Assembly (NCBI RefSeq): GCF_001679785.1
Contig: NZ_CP016291.1
Span: 1-64,000 of the forward strand
Length of the DNA: 64,000 nt
Direction of reading: 5' to 3'
DNA from: Rhizobium leguminosarum
GTDB taxonomy: Bacteria > Pseudomonadota > Alphaproteobacteria > Rhizobiales > Rhizobiaceae
Shown here: positions 30,450 through 39,856 of the stretch, piece after piece
Layout: each line of letters begins with the position of its first letter
Position numbering within the stretch: the first letter of the stretch is position 1
Translations under genes and position numbers: made by a program
Notes under the pieces: model-generated
What the model was told of the DNA's origin: nothing
The model's database searches: none
What the model saw: only the letters and a program-made list of their open reading frames with translations

Positions 30450-30575
30450 TCATCCCGACTTCGCCGCTCGTTCGGAGGCGACAGGCCCTTGTCCTGTGAG
30501 GTAGCCGGCACCGACCGCGACATAAAGGTCCACATAGTCTTTGGCGACCTGTTGCACGGTGGGGTCAGGCGTCAT
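30450..30575 (-). CDS. Small ORF translationally coupled to the enolase-like gene
   Basis: A 41-residue frame that begins at the ATGA overlapping the enolase-like stop and ends with TGA at 30450-30452. It reads MTPDPTVQQVAKDYVDLYVA, then a Gly/Ala-rich turn (VGAGYLTGQG) and a basic tail ending AAKSG. The codon choice looks coding and the ATGA coupling matches the rest of this operon. I do not recognise the product. It may be a small accessory peptide or the remaining head of a longer gene lost by deletion. Confidence 0.45.
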   Translation of the reverse strand: MTPDPTVQQVAKDYVDLYVAVGAGYLTGQGPVASERAAKSG

Positions 30576-31993
30576 GACATTGGCGTCATGGCTTCGAAAT
30601 CGGGCAAGGCGCCGCTCGCGTAGCCGACCGCCCCGAGCGAGCCGATGGCGATCCGGCCATCGCGGATCGACAGCAGCGGTCCGTTGGCACCCTGCTCGTA
30701 GAGATCGGGATGGGCCGCGGCAAAGCGCGCCTTCTCCGCCTGCGGCGCACCCTGCATGCCGGCCACATAGTGATGGCCGTTGCGCTCGACATGGGAGAGG
30801 CCGAGCAGCGAGACCAGCGCCAGATCCTGCTGCACGGCAAGCCCCGCCTGGCAGGTCAGATCCTCGCCCGAGAGGAACAGTCCCGGCACGGTTCCGGTTC
30901 TGATGCGGATCGCCTTCATGAGTGAACGGTAGATGCCCTTGCAGGTTTTCGAGGAGACGCCGGTATAACCAAGCCGCCTGGCGCCGGCGAAGGCGCCATC
31001 GCCGTCGTCGCTCTCATCGATCAGGAAGGGCAATTGCGCCGCCAGATCCCCCAGCGGCGTTTCCATGGTGATCGCGCGCGAGAACGGCTGTTCGACAAAG
31101 GCAATGGCCGCACGCAACCGGGCTAGCCGGGGCGTCGCCTCGATTTGCGCCAGCAAGGCGGCGAGCTGTTCGGCGGCGCCAAACTGTTCGTTGCCGTCGA
31201 CCGTCACCCGATAGTCGGGCAGGCGGTCCAGCACGGCGGCGATCCGCGTCAGGCGGTCGATATCGGCATCGATCGTGCCTGATAGCTTGATCTTGAACCA
31301 GCGGTTGCCATAGCGTGTTATCACCGCCTCGAGGCTTTCCGGCAGGCCGTCGCCGGCGGGATGAGCGATATCGCCCTCGCTGATCGGATCGACAAGCCCG
31401 ATCGTATGCCGGGCCGAGATCGAGCCGGCAGGACGAAGGCTGGCAAGCATCGCTGAGGCGGCGTCCGCATCGATATCGCCGGGCAGCATGGGGCCGCCGA
31501 TGCCGACGAGATTGTCCCGCACCGCCTCGAAGAAGGAAATGCCGGCAAGACGGCAATAGGCATCGAGCACGGCGCGGGCGATGAGGGAAGGGCCGAAACA
31601 GGCGGCCAATGGATTTCCAGGCAGCCGTCTTACGGATTCCGCCTCGTTCCGTTGGGCAGCGGCAAACAATGTCGCCGGCGCAGACGGTTCGAGCGCAGCA
31701 GCCGCAGCGGTACGGATCGAGGTGCGCAACTGATCGACATTTTGCGCCGGCGTGAAGGCCGGACTTTTGTCGAACCATTTCGGCACCATCATCTCGGCGG
31801 CCGCACCAAGGGCGGTTCGCCCCTCTTCATCCTCGACACGGACCCTGAGGAAGGCTTGCGGCGCCTTTTCGAGAGTTGCCGCACCAAAGCGGAACGGCAG
31901 GCGCAGCCTGACATCGCGCTCGAAAGCGTCGATCTCGATGATTCTGATGCGTGGCGCCGTCACGGAGCCTCCAATGCTTCTGTCCATGGTCAT
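30572..31993 (-). CDS. Divergent enolase-superfamily protein (possible sugar-acid dehydratase or racemase)
   Basis: A 473-residue protein with the order of catalytic features of the mandelate racemase/muconate lactonizing branch: RWFKIKLSG (Lys234, Lys236), VTVDGNEQF (Asp266), FVEQPF (Glu301), FLIDESDDGDG (Asp326/Glu327) and GVSSKTCKGIYRS (Lys349). Most such enzymes have about 350-400 residues; here an insertion of roughly 50 residues lies in the N-terminal domain and about 30 extra residues near the C-terminus (VAGMQGAPQAEKARFAA...). The start overlaps the dehydrogenase stop as ATGA. It probably abstracts a proton next to a carboxylate; the substrate is unknown. Last large gene of the Opp/GH39 operon. 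Confidence 0.75.
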   Translation of the reverse strand: MTMDRSIGGSVTAPRIRIIEIDAFERDVRLRLPFRFGAATLEKAPQAFLRVRVEDEEGRTALGAAAEMMVPKWFDKSPAFTPAQNVDQLRTSIRTAAAAALEPSAPATLFAAAQRNEAESVRRLPGNPLAACFGPSLIARAVLDAYCRLAGISFFEAVRDNLVGIGGPMLPGDIDADAASAMLASLRPAGSISARHTIGLVDPISEGDIAHPAGDGLPESLEAVITRYGNRWFKIKLSGTIDADIDRLTRIAAVLDRLPDYRVTVDGNEQFGAAEQLAALLAQIEATPRLARLRAAIAFVEQPFSRAITMETPLGDLAAQLPFLIDESDDGDGAFAGARRLGYTGVSSKTCKGIYRSLMKAIRIRTGTVPGLFLSGEDLTCQAGLAVQQDLALVSLLGLSHVERNGHHYVAGMQGAPQAEKARFAAAHPDLYEQGANGPLLSIRDGRIAIGSLGAVGYASGALPDFEAMTPMS

Positions 31994-32997
31994 GCCATCC
32001 GGTCGAGCATGGCACGGGACACTTCGTGGTGGAGCGGTTCGCGGCGAAGCAGCCGGCCGATCTCATCCACCATGGCCTGCCCTTGGGCGAGATGCGCCTC
32101 TTCGGTGTGACCCGCGGCGTGCGGCGAAATGGTGACATTGGCCAGTGCGGGATCGCGGAACGGAGGCAGCGGCTCGTGGTCAAAGACGTCGAGAGCCGCC
32201 TCGATGCGGCCGGAGCGGATCTCGGCGAGCAGCGCCGCCTCGTCGACCAGCTCCGCGCGCGCCGTGTTGATGACCAGCGTACCGGGGCGCAATAGCGCCA
32301 GTTCGCGGGCACCGATCATGCGGCGCGTTTCGGGCAGGAAGGGCGCATGCAGAGAGACCACGTCTGCCTGGGCCAGCATATCGTTCAGCCCGGCTCTGAA
32401 AACGCCGAGCGCAGCAGCCTCGCTATCGTGGAGAAACGGATCTACAACCAGTACGCCGCAGCCGAAGGGAACGAGAAGGCGCATGACCGCCCGGCCCACA
32501 TATCCGGCGCCGACGATGCCAACCGTTCTGGCGCCCAGCAATCTCTGTGGCACGGCTGCGCGGACGTCGAGCCATTCACCGCCGCTGCGCAATTGATGAT
32601 GCAGCCGATGAATGCCGCGCATGGCGAGCAGCGCTTCGGCGACGACGAACTCGGCAACCGAGGCGGCAATTTTCGAGGCGGCATGGGTGACGCGAAGGCC
32701 ATCGTCGAACAGACGGGCGGGAACGAGTGTTCGGACGCTGCCTGCCGAATGGGCGACGAGGGCGAGTTGCGGATGGCGTTGGCGCGCGGCGGGATCGAAG
32801 GGCGGCGTGCCCCATCCGGTGAGGCACGCGACAGCGCCCTGCAGCAGCTGGTCGACATCGGCAGCGTCGATTGCGGCACCGGTCGGCCAACGCACCTCGC
32901 CAAGGGCGTTCAACTGGGCAATCGCCACATCGTCCAGCATCATCCGGCGGGTCTTTTCGGTCAGCAGTACGGCGATAACGGGAGCTTGTTCAATCAT
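31990..32997 (-). CDS. D-2-hydroxyacid dehydrogenase
   Basis: NAD(P)-dependent dehydrogenase of 335 residues. Visible: the Rossmann motif VGIVGAGYVGRAVMRLL, the LHAPFLPETRRMIG segment, NTARAELVDEAALLAEIRSG (substrate arginine equivalent), DVFDHEPLPPF with the catalytic glutamate, and SPHAAGHTEEA with the catalytic histidine. ATG 32997 is chosen because GAAAGAG precedes it and residues further upstream are unlike the family. It probably reduces or oxidises a 2-oxo/2-hydroxy acid made by its operon neighbours. Confidence 0.88.
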   Translation of the reverse strand: MIEQAPVIAVLLTEKTRRMMLDDVAIAQLNALGEVRWPTGAAIDAADVDQLLQGAVACLTGWGTPPFDPAARQRHPQLALVAHSAGSVRTLVPARLFDDGLRVTHAASKIAASVAEFVVAEALLAMRGIHRLHHQLRSGGEWLDVRAAVPQRLLGARTVGIVGAGYVGRAVMRLLVPFGCGVLVVDPFLHDSEAAALGVFRAGLNDMLAQADVVSLHAPFLPETRRMIGARELALLRPGTLVINTARAELVDEAALLAEIRSGRIEAALDVFDHEPLPPFRDPALANVTISPHAAGHTEEAHLAQGQAMVDEIGRLLRREPLHHEVSRAMLDRMA

Positions 32998-33001
32998 GGT
33001 T

Positions 33002-33820
33002 CTACTCTTTCGCTGCGGCGACCAGGCGCCTGAGATGGGCAAGATCAGCGCGGACCTTGTCGAGCGCCTGCTCTCGGGAGACGCGGTATTGGGAATGCAT
33101 CGAGACCACGCCGGTAAAGCCTGTGGCCACCAGATGCGGGACGATTTCGTTCCACGGCACCATGCCTTCGTCGAGCCCGTACCAGTCCGAATGCCAGGCG
33201 CGCAGGCCGTGCGGTCCGTAAGCGCCGGGCGACCAACCGCTATTCTTGACGCCCATGCAGCAGAACCACGGATCGAGAATATCAAGCGTCAGACGCCAGT
33301 CCTCGCTCCCCTCGCGAATGATCTGATTGGCCGGATCGGGATAGGCGCCTATCCTGATGGGATCACGACCGGCCAGCAATCGCACCGCCAGCGCGCCCGA
33401 GCTGTGCAGGGTGCCGCCGTGAAGCTGGATCGTCAGCTTGATGCCGAAGCGTTCGGCCAGGCGCTCGAAGCCGTCGAGATCGCGCCGCGCCTCGTCGACC
33501 TGGGCCTGCCAGCGCTGCGACGGGTCGTAGCGCCAGAAGCCAAGCCGGACCTGCCCGATGCCGGCCTCGCCGCAACAACCGAGAAGCCGGGATGCGGCAT
33601 CGTCGGGCCGGGTGGAATCGATGGTCGCCATCGGGGTGCGCAGGCCGGCCACGGCAAAGAGTTTTACCGCATTGACGATTTCCTCCGACCTGTCAGGGGA
33701 AACGGCGTGACCGTCACGAATAAGAAGATCAGCGCAGTCGAATCCCAAACCGGCAGTGATCCCGGCCGCCTTCTCGAGCGACAGGCCCTCCAGGGTCTTG
33801 GTGAAATAGGCGATATCCAT
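33002..33820 (-). CDS. Sugar isomerase/epimerase-like TIM-barrel protein
   Basis: A 272-residue member of the AP-endonuclease-2 / xylose isomerase-like TIM-barrel family (IolE, IolI and tagatose epimerase relatives). An N-terminal strand leads to GLGFDCADLLIRDGH, the centre has LTIQLHGGTLHSSG with a putative metal-binding histidine, DILDPWFCCMG with an aspartate, and the C-terminus has VVSMHSQYRVSREQ. No signal peptide. Four bases from the dehydrogenase gene. Likely a sugar or inosose isomerase, epimerase or dehydratase; which one cannot be told. Confidence 0.78.
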   Translation of the reverse strand: MDIAYFTKTLEGLSLEKAAGITAGLGFDCADLLIRDGHAVSPDRSEEIVNAVKLFAVAGLRTPMATIDSTRPDDAASRLLGCCGEAGIGQVRLGFWRYDPSQRWQAQVDEARRDLDGFERLAERFGIKLTIQLHGGTLHSSGALAVRLLAGRDPIRIGAYPDPANQIIREGSEDWRLTLDILDPWFCCMGVKNSGWSPGAYGPHGLRAWHSDWYGLDEGMVPWNEIVPHLVATGFTGVVSMHSQYRVSREQALDKVRADLAHLRRLVAAAKE

Positions 33821-33849
33821 CGATCAGATCCCAGGCAGAAGGGCATTGT

Positions 33850-35712
33850 TCATGAGCGGGAGACACAAAGCTCGCTGCGGCGGCCGAATGCATCGCGGGC
33901 GCGCACCGCATAACGCACGCCCTCCGGCGGCGACATGTGCAGAAATGCCGTCGAGATCAGCGGCGCCGGACTGACCTTTTCAAAAGTCCCGCCATCGGTG
34001 CTGACCAGGACATCATAGAAGATGGCCGGCCCGGCATCGCCGGCAGCCCAGAACAGCATGCGCTCCTCCCGACCGCCAAGACCAAGGTAGCGTTCGACGA
34101 CAAGGCCGGTCGGTGCAGCCGGCGGCGCGCCGATATCGGGAACGACAAGCACCTGCGTCAGCGACGGCAATGGCACATCGAGGTCGACACTGGTCCGGCC
34201 GTCATCGCACTCGACGACGCTGATCGGATGCAGCAAGGCGGGCTCCTGCGCCCGGCGCATTTCGGCAAACTGCGCTTCGGTCGGTGCGGGCGGTGCGCCG
34301 ACCGGCTCGAAGAGCCCACGCGGGTTGCTTTCGTCGCGCTGGGCTTCCCAGACCTCCATCGGATTGGTGAATTCCTCGTCGATGCGCAGCAGGCAAAGCG
34401 CGTGGCGGCCGGGAACCAAACCGCTCACCTCGAGACGGACGGCGGTCCGGCCCGAACGGTTGATGGCATCGACGCTATGGATGAGGCTGATGGAAACACC
34501 GCCGCCCGGCAGCCGCGTCGGCAGGATCGCCAAGCCATCCTGGTCGGGAGCAAGCGGCGGTTCGGCCGTCACTTTGCAAACGGTATCGCCAAGCGTTGCC
34601 AGCAGTTCCATCGATGTGAGGCCAGGCTTCTTGATGATGTCGAAGGGCGGCGCCCTATCGACATCCGTGACCAGCATATCCAGATTGGTCTCGTGCTCCC
34701 ACTGCGCCTTGGTGAAATTGCGCGAGCCGAAATAGGCAAAGATCGTGCGCTGGCTCCAGCCGCCGATAAAGGCGTGGTCATTGCTGAGGAAGGTGAAATT
34801 CGCCGCTTTCGGGGCGATGATGCGCCGGTCGTGCTGTTCGATGATGCGGGCGATGATCCCGGCATAATAGGCTTTGCCGTGCCAGCTATGATGATCGCTC
34901 CAGCCGAGCTGCGGATCGCATTCGTCGTTGATGATGGGCAGGCCCGCGAGGCGCGGGTGATGCTCCTTGAGATAGTCGACGACGAGCAACGTGCGGTCGA
35001 CGATGGCGTTGGTTTTCGGGGTCAGGTCTTCCTTGCTGCCGTTGACGCCCTTTTCATGGATCGAGATGTAGTCGATGCGCGGCGGGCCATCGCCGGTCAG
35101 GCAACTCGTGCCGCTGTCGCAATGGGCCATCAGGGCGCGAAAGATCGGCGACAGCGTGCGGGCGGTGCCGGGCCCGCCCATCGCCAGGTTGGGATCGATG
35201 GCATCGAGCCCCGCGACGCAGGCGTCATAATAGTTGGTGTAGCCCTTGATCCCGTAGGTCCACCAGCCGGAATCGGCCTCGTTCGTCGTTTCGAAATACC
35301 ATGTGCGCAATTCATCCATGCCGTAACGCGCGCCATAACGGTCGACCGTCACTGTTACGAGATCCCGCCAGCGCTTGACCTGATCCATGTCCTCATAATC
35401 GGTGAACAGACCCGACGGGTTGCCCATCAGCTCGAAGAACGGCTTCAGGCGGTGTTCGATCATCACGTCGAGCGCGCTGTCGAGCAGCGACCAGTCATAG
35501 CCGCCGCCCCTCGCACTCAGCAGATTGTAGAGATAATGCACCCGCAGGAACCGGATGCCCTCATTCGGCAGGCCGCCGATATAAGCAAGCATCTGCCGCA
35601 TCTCGGGCTCGAGCAGCAGCTCGGCCGGCGAAAAGCCGGTGCCGCGCCAGAACCGGTTGAACGGGCGTACCGCTTCACTGGCATCAACGTTTATTCGCGT
35701 ACGTTCACGCAT
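33850..35712 (-). CDS. GH39-like glycoside hydrolase (beta-xylosidase type)
   Basis: A 620-residue clan-A glycosidase resembling GH39. The acid/base glutamate lies in WYFETTNEADSGWW (Glu145) and the likely nucleophile in LPIINDECDPQLGW (Glu264). FWRGTGFSPAELLLEPEM near the N-terminus and the C-terminal beta-rich region (fibronectin-like APPAAPTGLVVERYLGL) fit the family. No signal peptide, so it acts on imported material. ATG 35712 follows AAGGAGAG. In GH39 the substrates are beta-xylosides or iduronides; neighbouring acid-sugar enzymes make a uronic or acidic glycoside plausible. Confidence 0.78.
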   Translation of the reverse strand: MRERTRINVDASEAVRPFNRFWRGTGFSPAELLLEPEMRQMLAYIGGLPNEGIRFLRVHYLYNLLSARGGGYDWSLLDSALDVMIEHRLKPFFELMGNPSGLFTDYEDMDQVKRWRDLVTVTVDRYGARYGMDELRTWYFETTNEADSGWWTYGIKGYTNYYDACVAGLDAIDPNLAMGGPGTARTLSPIFRALMAHCDSGTSCLTGDGPPRIDYISIHEKGVNGSKEDLTPKTNAIVDRTLLVVDYLKEHHPRLAGLPIINDECDPQLGWSDHHSWHGKAYYAGIIARIIEQHDRRIIAPKAANFTFLSNDHAFIGGWSQRTIFAYFGSRNFTKAQWEHETNLDMLVTDVDRAPPFDIIKKPGLTSMELLATLGDTVCKVTAEPPLAPDQDGLAILPTRLPGGGVSISLIHSVDAINRSGRTAVRLEVSGLVPGRHALCLLRIDEEFTNPMEVWEAQRDESNPRGLFEPVGAPPAPTEAQFAEMRRAQEPALLHPISVVECDDGRTSVDLDVPLPSLTQVLVVPDIGAPPAAPTGLVVERYLGLGGREERMLFWAAGDAGPAIFYDVLVSTDGGTFEKVSPAPLISTAFLHMSPPEGVRYAVRARDAFGRRSELCVSRS

Positions 35713-35780
35713 GGTCGTCTCTCCTTGGGCGGAATTTTGGCAGTGCGCCGCAATGCCGGCGCACGAGGCCAAGCGCCGGA

Positions 35781-36617
35781 TTATTTGAACTTGTCGCGCA
35801 TCGCGTCGATGCCGGGGATGGTCTTGGTTAGATGCTGATGGGCGGGATCGAAGCGCTGGATCAGCCCCCGGCGATGCTTGCCGACGAGAATGGTAAAGAT
35901 ATAGCCCCGGTGCCCCGGCGAGGTGACAGTCGGGTGGTAACCCCGGTCGACCAGGACAGTGTCGCCGTTGCGGGTCATGAGGATCTTGACCGGACCGTCG
36001 TCGTCATAGGTGATCTGGCTGCCGAAACCGGTCTCGGGCTGGAAGCGGTAGTGATAGAGTTCTTCGTGCCGGGTCTCGACATCGCCGTCTTCGGTATCGT
36101 GCTTGTGCGGGGGATAGCCGGACCAGCAGCCTTCGCCGGCATAGAGTTCGCTCACCAGCAGGTTGCCGCAGCGCCCGTTCTGCCGTTGGCCGAGCAGATG
36201 GACGATCCGCCGCTGGCTATGGGTGTCCGGAGAGCCGACATTGACCGCGTCGACCTCATCCGGCGTGATGCGAAACGGGGCGTAGCGCGTGTCGCAGAGG
36301 CCGCCGGCGATGGCGACTTCCGCAGCCGCGCCACGAGCCGATATCCGGACATTGGCGCCGACGGGCGCGTAAACCGAGTCCGCATCGCCTCCCCAGATAT
36401 CGGCTCGCCGGCCCACCGCTTCGAACATGATGTCATCGACCTCGATATCCACCTGACCCGACAGCACAACGTAGAGGCTTTCGTGCGCGGGCAGCCGCCG
36501 GATGTCCTGCTCGTTGGAGGCGAGCGTGACGAGATCGAAGTAGATGAGATCGAGCGTCGTGGAGGAGGTATCCACGATGGGATGCTGCTCGGAGCGTGGA
36601 ATGAATTCGGGCATCAA
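35781..36617 (-). CDS. IolB-like 5-deoxy-glucuronate isomerase family protein
   Basis: A 278-residue double-cupin of the KduI/IolB group. The metal site is clear: [13 protein letters not shown] (two histidines), [12 protein letters not shown] (glutamate) and [16 protein letters not shown] (histidine). This is very close to IolB, which acts in myo-inositol breakdown, but no other iol gene is nearby, so a role on a related uronate or deoxy-sugar is as likely. Its start overlaps the OppF stop as ATGA, placing it in the transporter operon. Confidence 0.82.
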   Translation of the reverse strand: MMPEFIPRSEQHPIVDTSSTTLDLIYFDLVTLASNEQDIRRLPAHESLYVVLSGQVDIEVDDIMFEAVGRRADIWGGDADSVYAPVGANVRISARGAAAEVAIAGGLCDTRYAPFRITPDEVDAVNVGSPDTHSQRRIVHLLGQRQNGRCGNLLVSELYAGEGCWSGYPPHKHDTEDGDVETRHEELYHYRFQPETGFGSQITYDDDGPVKILMTRNGDTVLVDRGYHPTVTSPGHRGYIFTILVGKHRRGLIQRFDPAHQHLTKTIPGIDAMRDKFK

Positions 36618-37675
36618 TTGAACTCCGGAACGATACGGTCGGCAAAGGGATTAAGCGTCAGGGATTCGGCGTAATGACAGGCCACTGCATGCCCATCGTC
36701 CGTGACGGTGCGTAAGCCCGGGACCTCCTGCTTGCAAAGCTCAGTGGCGTAGCGACAGCGCGGATGAAATGCGCAGCCGGGAGGCGGATGGGCGGGATCG
36801 GCGACCTCGCCCGCCAGCCGGATGCGCTGGCCGTGGCGGCGCATCCTCGGATCGGCGATCGGCACGGCCGAGAGCAGCGCTTCGGTGTAGGGGTGGAGCG
36901 GGCGCGAGAAGATCTGCTCCGTCGGCGCCTTTTCGACCACCCGGCCGACATACATGACGGCGATATTGTCCGAGATGTGCCGGACGACCGAGAGGTCGTG
37001 AGCGACGAAGAGATAGGTCAGGCCGAACTGTTCCTGCAGGTCCTGCAGCAGGTTGATGGTTTGTGCCTGCACGCTGACATCGAGCGCCGAAACGGCCTCA
37101 TCGGCGATTACCAGGCGCGGATTGGAGGCCAGCGCCCGGGCAATGCCGATGCGCTGGCGTTCGCCGCCGGAGAACGCATGGGGATAGCGGTGCATGTATT
37201 CGGGCCGCAGGCCGACGCTCTGCATGAGGTCGGCGACCCGGTGCTCGAGCTCGCGGCCCTTGGCGATGCCGTTGACACCGAGCACCTCGCCGATGATGTC
37301 GATGACCGGAAGGCGCGGATTGAGCGAAGATTGCGGATCCTGAAACACGATGCGCAGGTCGCGATGGATTTCGTCGAGGGCAGAACCCGACAACGCCGCG
37401 AGATCGACGGTGCCGCCACTGCGGCTGCGATAGCGGATTTCGCCGCTCGTCGGCTGATAGATGCGCAGCACCGTGCGCGCAAGCGTGGACTTGCCGCAAC
37501 CGGACTCCCCGACGATGCCGAGTGTTTCGCCATCCTGGACGCGAAGCGAGACGCCGTCGACCGCCTTGACGTGTCCGACCACACGCCGGAAGGCGCCCTT
37601 GCGAATGGGGAAATGCATCCGGAGATCGTTCAGTTCGAGCAGCGGGCTTGGCTGTGTCATGGGATCGGCCATCAT
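36614..37675 (-). CDS. Opp/Dpp-type ABC transporter ATPase (OppF-like)
   Basis: Second ATPase of an oligopeptide-type importer, 353 residues from ATG 37675, overlapping the OppD stop as ATGA. Walker [11 protein letters not shown]-loop [12 protein letters not shown], signature FSGGERQR, Walker [13 protein letters not shown]-loop VAHD, and the C-terminal oligopeptide domain with [14 protein letters not shown]. This family also moves oligosaccharides in rhizobia and in other bacteria. The operon carries glycosidase and sugar genes instead of peptidases, so a sugar substrate is likely. Confidence 0.88.
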   Translation of the reverse strand: MMADPMTQPSPLLELNDLRMHFPIRKGAFRRVVGHVKAVDGVSLRVQDGETLGIVGESGCGKSTLARTVLRIYQPTSGEIRYRSRSGGTVDLAALSGSALDEIHRDLRIVFQDPQSSLNPRLPVIDIIGEVLGVNGIAKGRELEHRVADLMQSVGLRPEYMHRYPHAFSGGERQRIGIARALASNPRLVIADEAVSALDVSVQAQTINLLQDLQEQFGLTYLFVAHDLSVVRHISDNIAVMYVGRVVEKAPTEQIFSRPLHPYTEALLSAVPIADPRMRRHGQRIRLAGEVADPAHPPPGCAFHPRCRYATELCKQEVPGLRTVTDDGHAVACHYAESLTLNPFADRIVPEFN

Positions 37676-38721
37676 TGTCTTCCTTCGTAAAGCAGACAGC
37701 TGGCGACATGCCCGTCGCCGATGGAGACGGGCTGCGGATCCTTTTGGTCGCACAGGCCCGCCCTTGCCTCTTTGCATCGGGGATGAAAGCCGCAGCCCTG
37801 GGGCCGGTTGAAACGCGAGGGCACCATGCCATCTATGATCGCCAGCCGTTCGGTGGGTTGCCCATGCATGCGCGGCACCGATTGCAGCAGCGCTTTGGTG
37901 TAGGGATGAACAGGTGCGTGGAAGATCGTGTCGACATTGCCTGCCTCCACGACCCGGCCGACATACATGACGACGACCTCGTCGGCGATTTCGGCCACCA
38001 CACCGAGATCATGGGTCACAAACAGCACCGAGAGCCCGAATTCGGCCTGCAGCGAGGCGAGCAGATCGAGGATATTAGCCTGGGTGGTCACATCGAGCGC
38101 CGTCGTCGGTTCGTCGGCGATCAGCAGCTTGGGGCGGCAGGCGAGCGCCAAGGCGATGCAGACGCGCTGGCGCATGCCGCCGGAAAACTGGAAGGCATAG
38201 TTTTCCATACGCTCGGCTGGCCGCGGGATGCCGACCAGAGCCAACGTCTCTATGGCGTGTTCGCGCGCCTCCTTCTTTCCCATCTTCAGATGCAAGCGGA
38301 TCACCTCGACCATCTGGTTGCCGATCGTATGAACGGGGGAAAGGGCCGCCATCGGCTCTTGGCTGATCAGGCCGATCTGGGCGCCGCGGATTGCCCGCAT
38401 GTCATGGCCGCGCGAATCGAGCGCCGCCAGGTCGACGGAGGGTGCTGCCGGATCCGGCCGGTAGCGGATTGCCCCCGAGACGATCCGCCCTCCCCGCGGA
38501 ACCTGGTTGAGGATCGAGCGGCCGGTGATGCTCTTGCCCGAACCGGATTCGCCGACGACGCAGACCGTCTTGCCGCGCGGAATGGAAAAGGAGACGCCGT
38601 CGACCGCCTTGATGGTGCCCGCACCCCCAAAGAAATGGGTCCTGAGATCAACGACCTCGATCAGCGGGTCGCGCTCCCCGTGCCGGCCGCCGGCAGCGGC
38701 AAAATTGGGATCAGTATTCAT
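37672..38721 (-). CDS. Opp/Dpp-type ABC transporter ATPase (OppD-like)
   Basis: First ATPase of the pair, about 349 residues. Walker [11 protein letters not shown]-loop [12 protein letters not shown], signature FSGGMRQR, Walker [13 protein letters not shown]-loop VTHD, and the C-terminal [15 protein letters not shown]. The start is uncertain: ATG 38721 overlaps the OppC stop by 11 bases, and ATG 38748 or GTG 38751 are further upstream; none has a clear ribosome binding site, so translation is probably coupled to OppC. Confidence 0.88.
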   Translation of the reverse strand: MNTDPNFAAAGGRHGERDPLIEVVDLRTHFFGGAGTIKAVDGVSFSIPRGKTVCVVGESGSGKSITGRSILNQVPRGGRIVSGAIRYRPDPAAPSVDLAALDSRGHDMRAIRGAQIGLISQEPMAALSPVHTIGNQMVEVIRLHLKMGKKEAREHAIETLALVGIPRPAERMENYAFQFSGGMRQRVCIALALACRPKLLIADEPTTALDVTTQANILDLLASLQAEFGLSVLFVTHDLGVVAEIADEVVVMYVGRVVEAGNVDTIFHAPVHPYTKALLQSVPRMHGQPTERLAIIDGMVPSRFNRPQGCGFHPRCKEARAGLCDQKDPQPVSIGDGHVASCLLYEGRQ

Positions 38722-39844
38722 AGGGATCTGCAGCATCGCGTAATCCATCACCGAGGAAATTGAGGGCGAGCACGGTGACGATCACCGCGAGGCCCGGAAG
38801 AAACAGCCAAGGCGCGCTCGAGACCGCGAGAATGTTCTGCGCCTCCTGAAGCAGCACGCCCCAACTCACCACCGGCGGGCGCAGGCCGATGCCGAGGAAG
38901 GAGAGCGCGGTTTCTGCGAGGATCATCGTCGGGATGGCGAGCGTCACCGAGGCGATGATGTGGCTCATGAAGGACGGCACCATGTGCCGCCAGATGATGC
39001 GCATCTGCGAACAGCCGTCGAGACGGGCGGCGATCACGAAGTCTTCCGTCTTGAGCGACAGGAAGCGGCCGCGCACCACCCGCGCTAGGTCGGTCCAGCC
39101 GATCAGCGACAGGATGATGGTGATCCAGAGATAGACCAGGATCGGATCGGCGCTGATCGGGACGGCGGCCGCAAGGCCCATCCACAGCGGGATGGTCGGG
39201 ATAGAGTTGATGAGCTCGATGGAACGCTGGATGACATCGTCCACCCAGCCGCCGTAGAGCCCTGAAATGCCGCCCAGGATGATGCCGAGGATGAGGCTGA
39301 TTGCCACCCCGATCAGCCCCACGGACATCGAAACGCGAGTGCCGTGGACCGTCCGGCTGAAGACGTCGCGACCGAGGCGGTCGGCGCCGAACAGGTAGAA
39401 TGGTTTGCCCATCTCGATCGGGCCGATCAGGTGCCGGTCGAAATCGAACAGCCCCCAGAGCCGGTAGGGTTCGCCCTTGACGAAGAAGCCGAGGGGGATG
39501 ACGACGGCCGGATCGGGCACGTAATTGCGGCTGAGCGCGATCGGGTCAACTTTCATCGAATAACCGTTGACGTAGAGCGGATGAAACTGTCCGGCCGCGT
39601 CGTAGCCGGCGAACTTGATCTGTTGCGGCGGCGCATAGGTATAGCGGGAATCGTAGGTCTGCGACGAAACCGGGGCGAGAACCTCGGCAAACAGGGCGAC
39701 TAGGTAGATCAAAAAGATGACCACGCCTGCCGCCAGCGCCAGCCGATGGCGACGGAAGCGGCGCCAGATGAGCTTCCACTGCCCGGCGACCGCGTCGGAA
39801 TTCTGGATCAGTTCAGGTGATAGCGCGATGGCTTGATCGGTCAT
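38711..39844 (-). CDS. Opp/Dpp-type permease (OppC-like)
   Basis: Inner-membrane permease of 377 residues. One N-terminal helix (about 40-58), a periplasmic segment of roughly 120 residues longer than usual for OppC, then five helices with the EAA loop (ARLDGCSQMRIIWRHMVPSF). HGTRVSMSVGLIGVAISLILG is a characteristic OppC segment. It is separated from OppB by 12 bases. The enlarged periplasmic part is typical of the subgroup with large binding proteins like the one here. Confidence 0.86.
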   Translation of the reverse strand: MTDQAIALSPELIQNSDAVAGQWKLIWRRFRRHRLALAAGVVIFLIYLVALFAEVLAPVSSQTYDSRYTYAPPQQIKFAGYDAAGQFHPLYVNGYSMKVDPIALSRNYVPDPAVVIPLGFFVKGEPYRLWGLFDFDRHLIGPIEMGKPFYLFGADRLGRDVFSRTVHGTRVSMSVGLIGVAISLILGIILGGISGLYGGWVDDVIQRSIELINSIPTIPLWMGLAAAVPISADPILVYLWITIILSLIGWTDLARVVRGRFLSLKTEDFVIAARLDGCSQMRIIWRHMVPSFMSHIIASVTLAIPTMILAETALSFLGIGLRPPVVSWGVLLQEAQNILAVSSAPWLFLPGLAVIVTVLALNFLGDGLRDAADPYEY

Positions 39845-39856
39845 TGATATGGTCCT

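Noticed and set aside
35781..36617. Calling this gene a true iolB of a myo-inositol operon
   Set aside because: No iolC, iolD, iolE or iolG gene is nearby, and its partners are an Opp-type importer and glycosidases, so only a family-level name is used.
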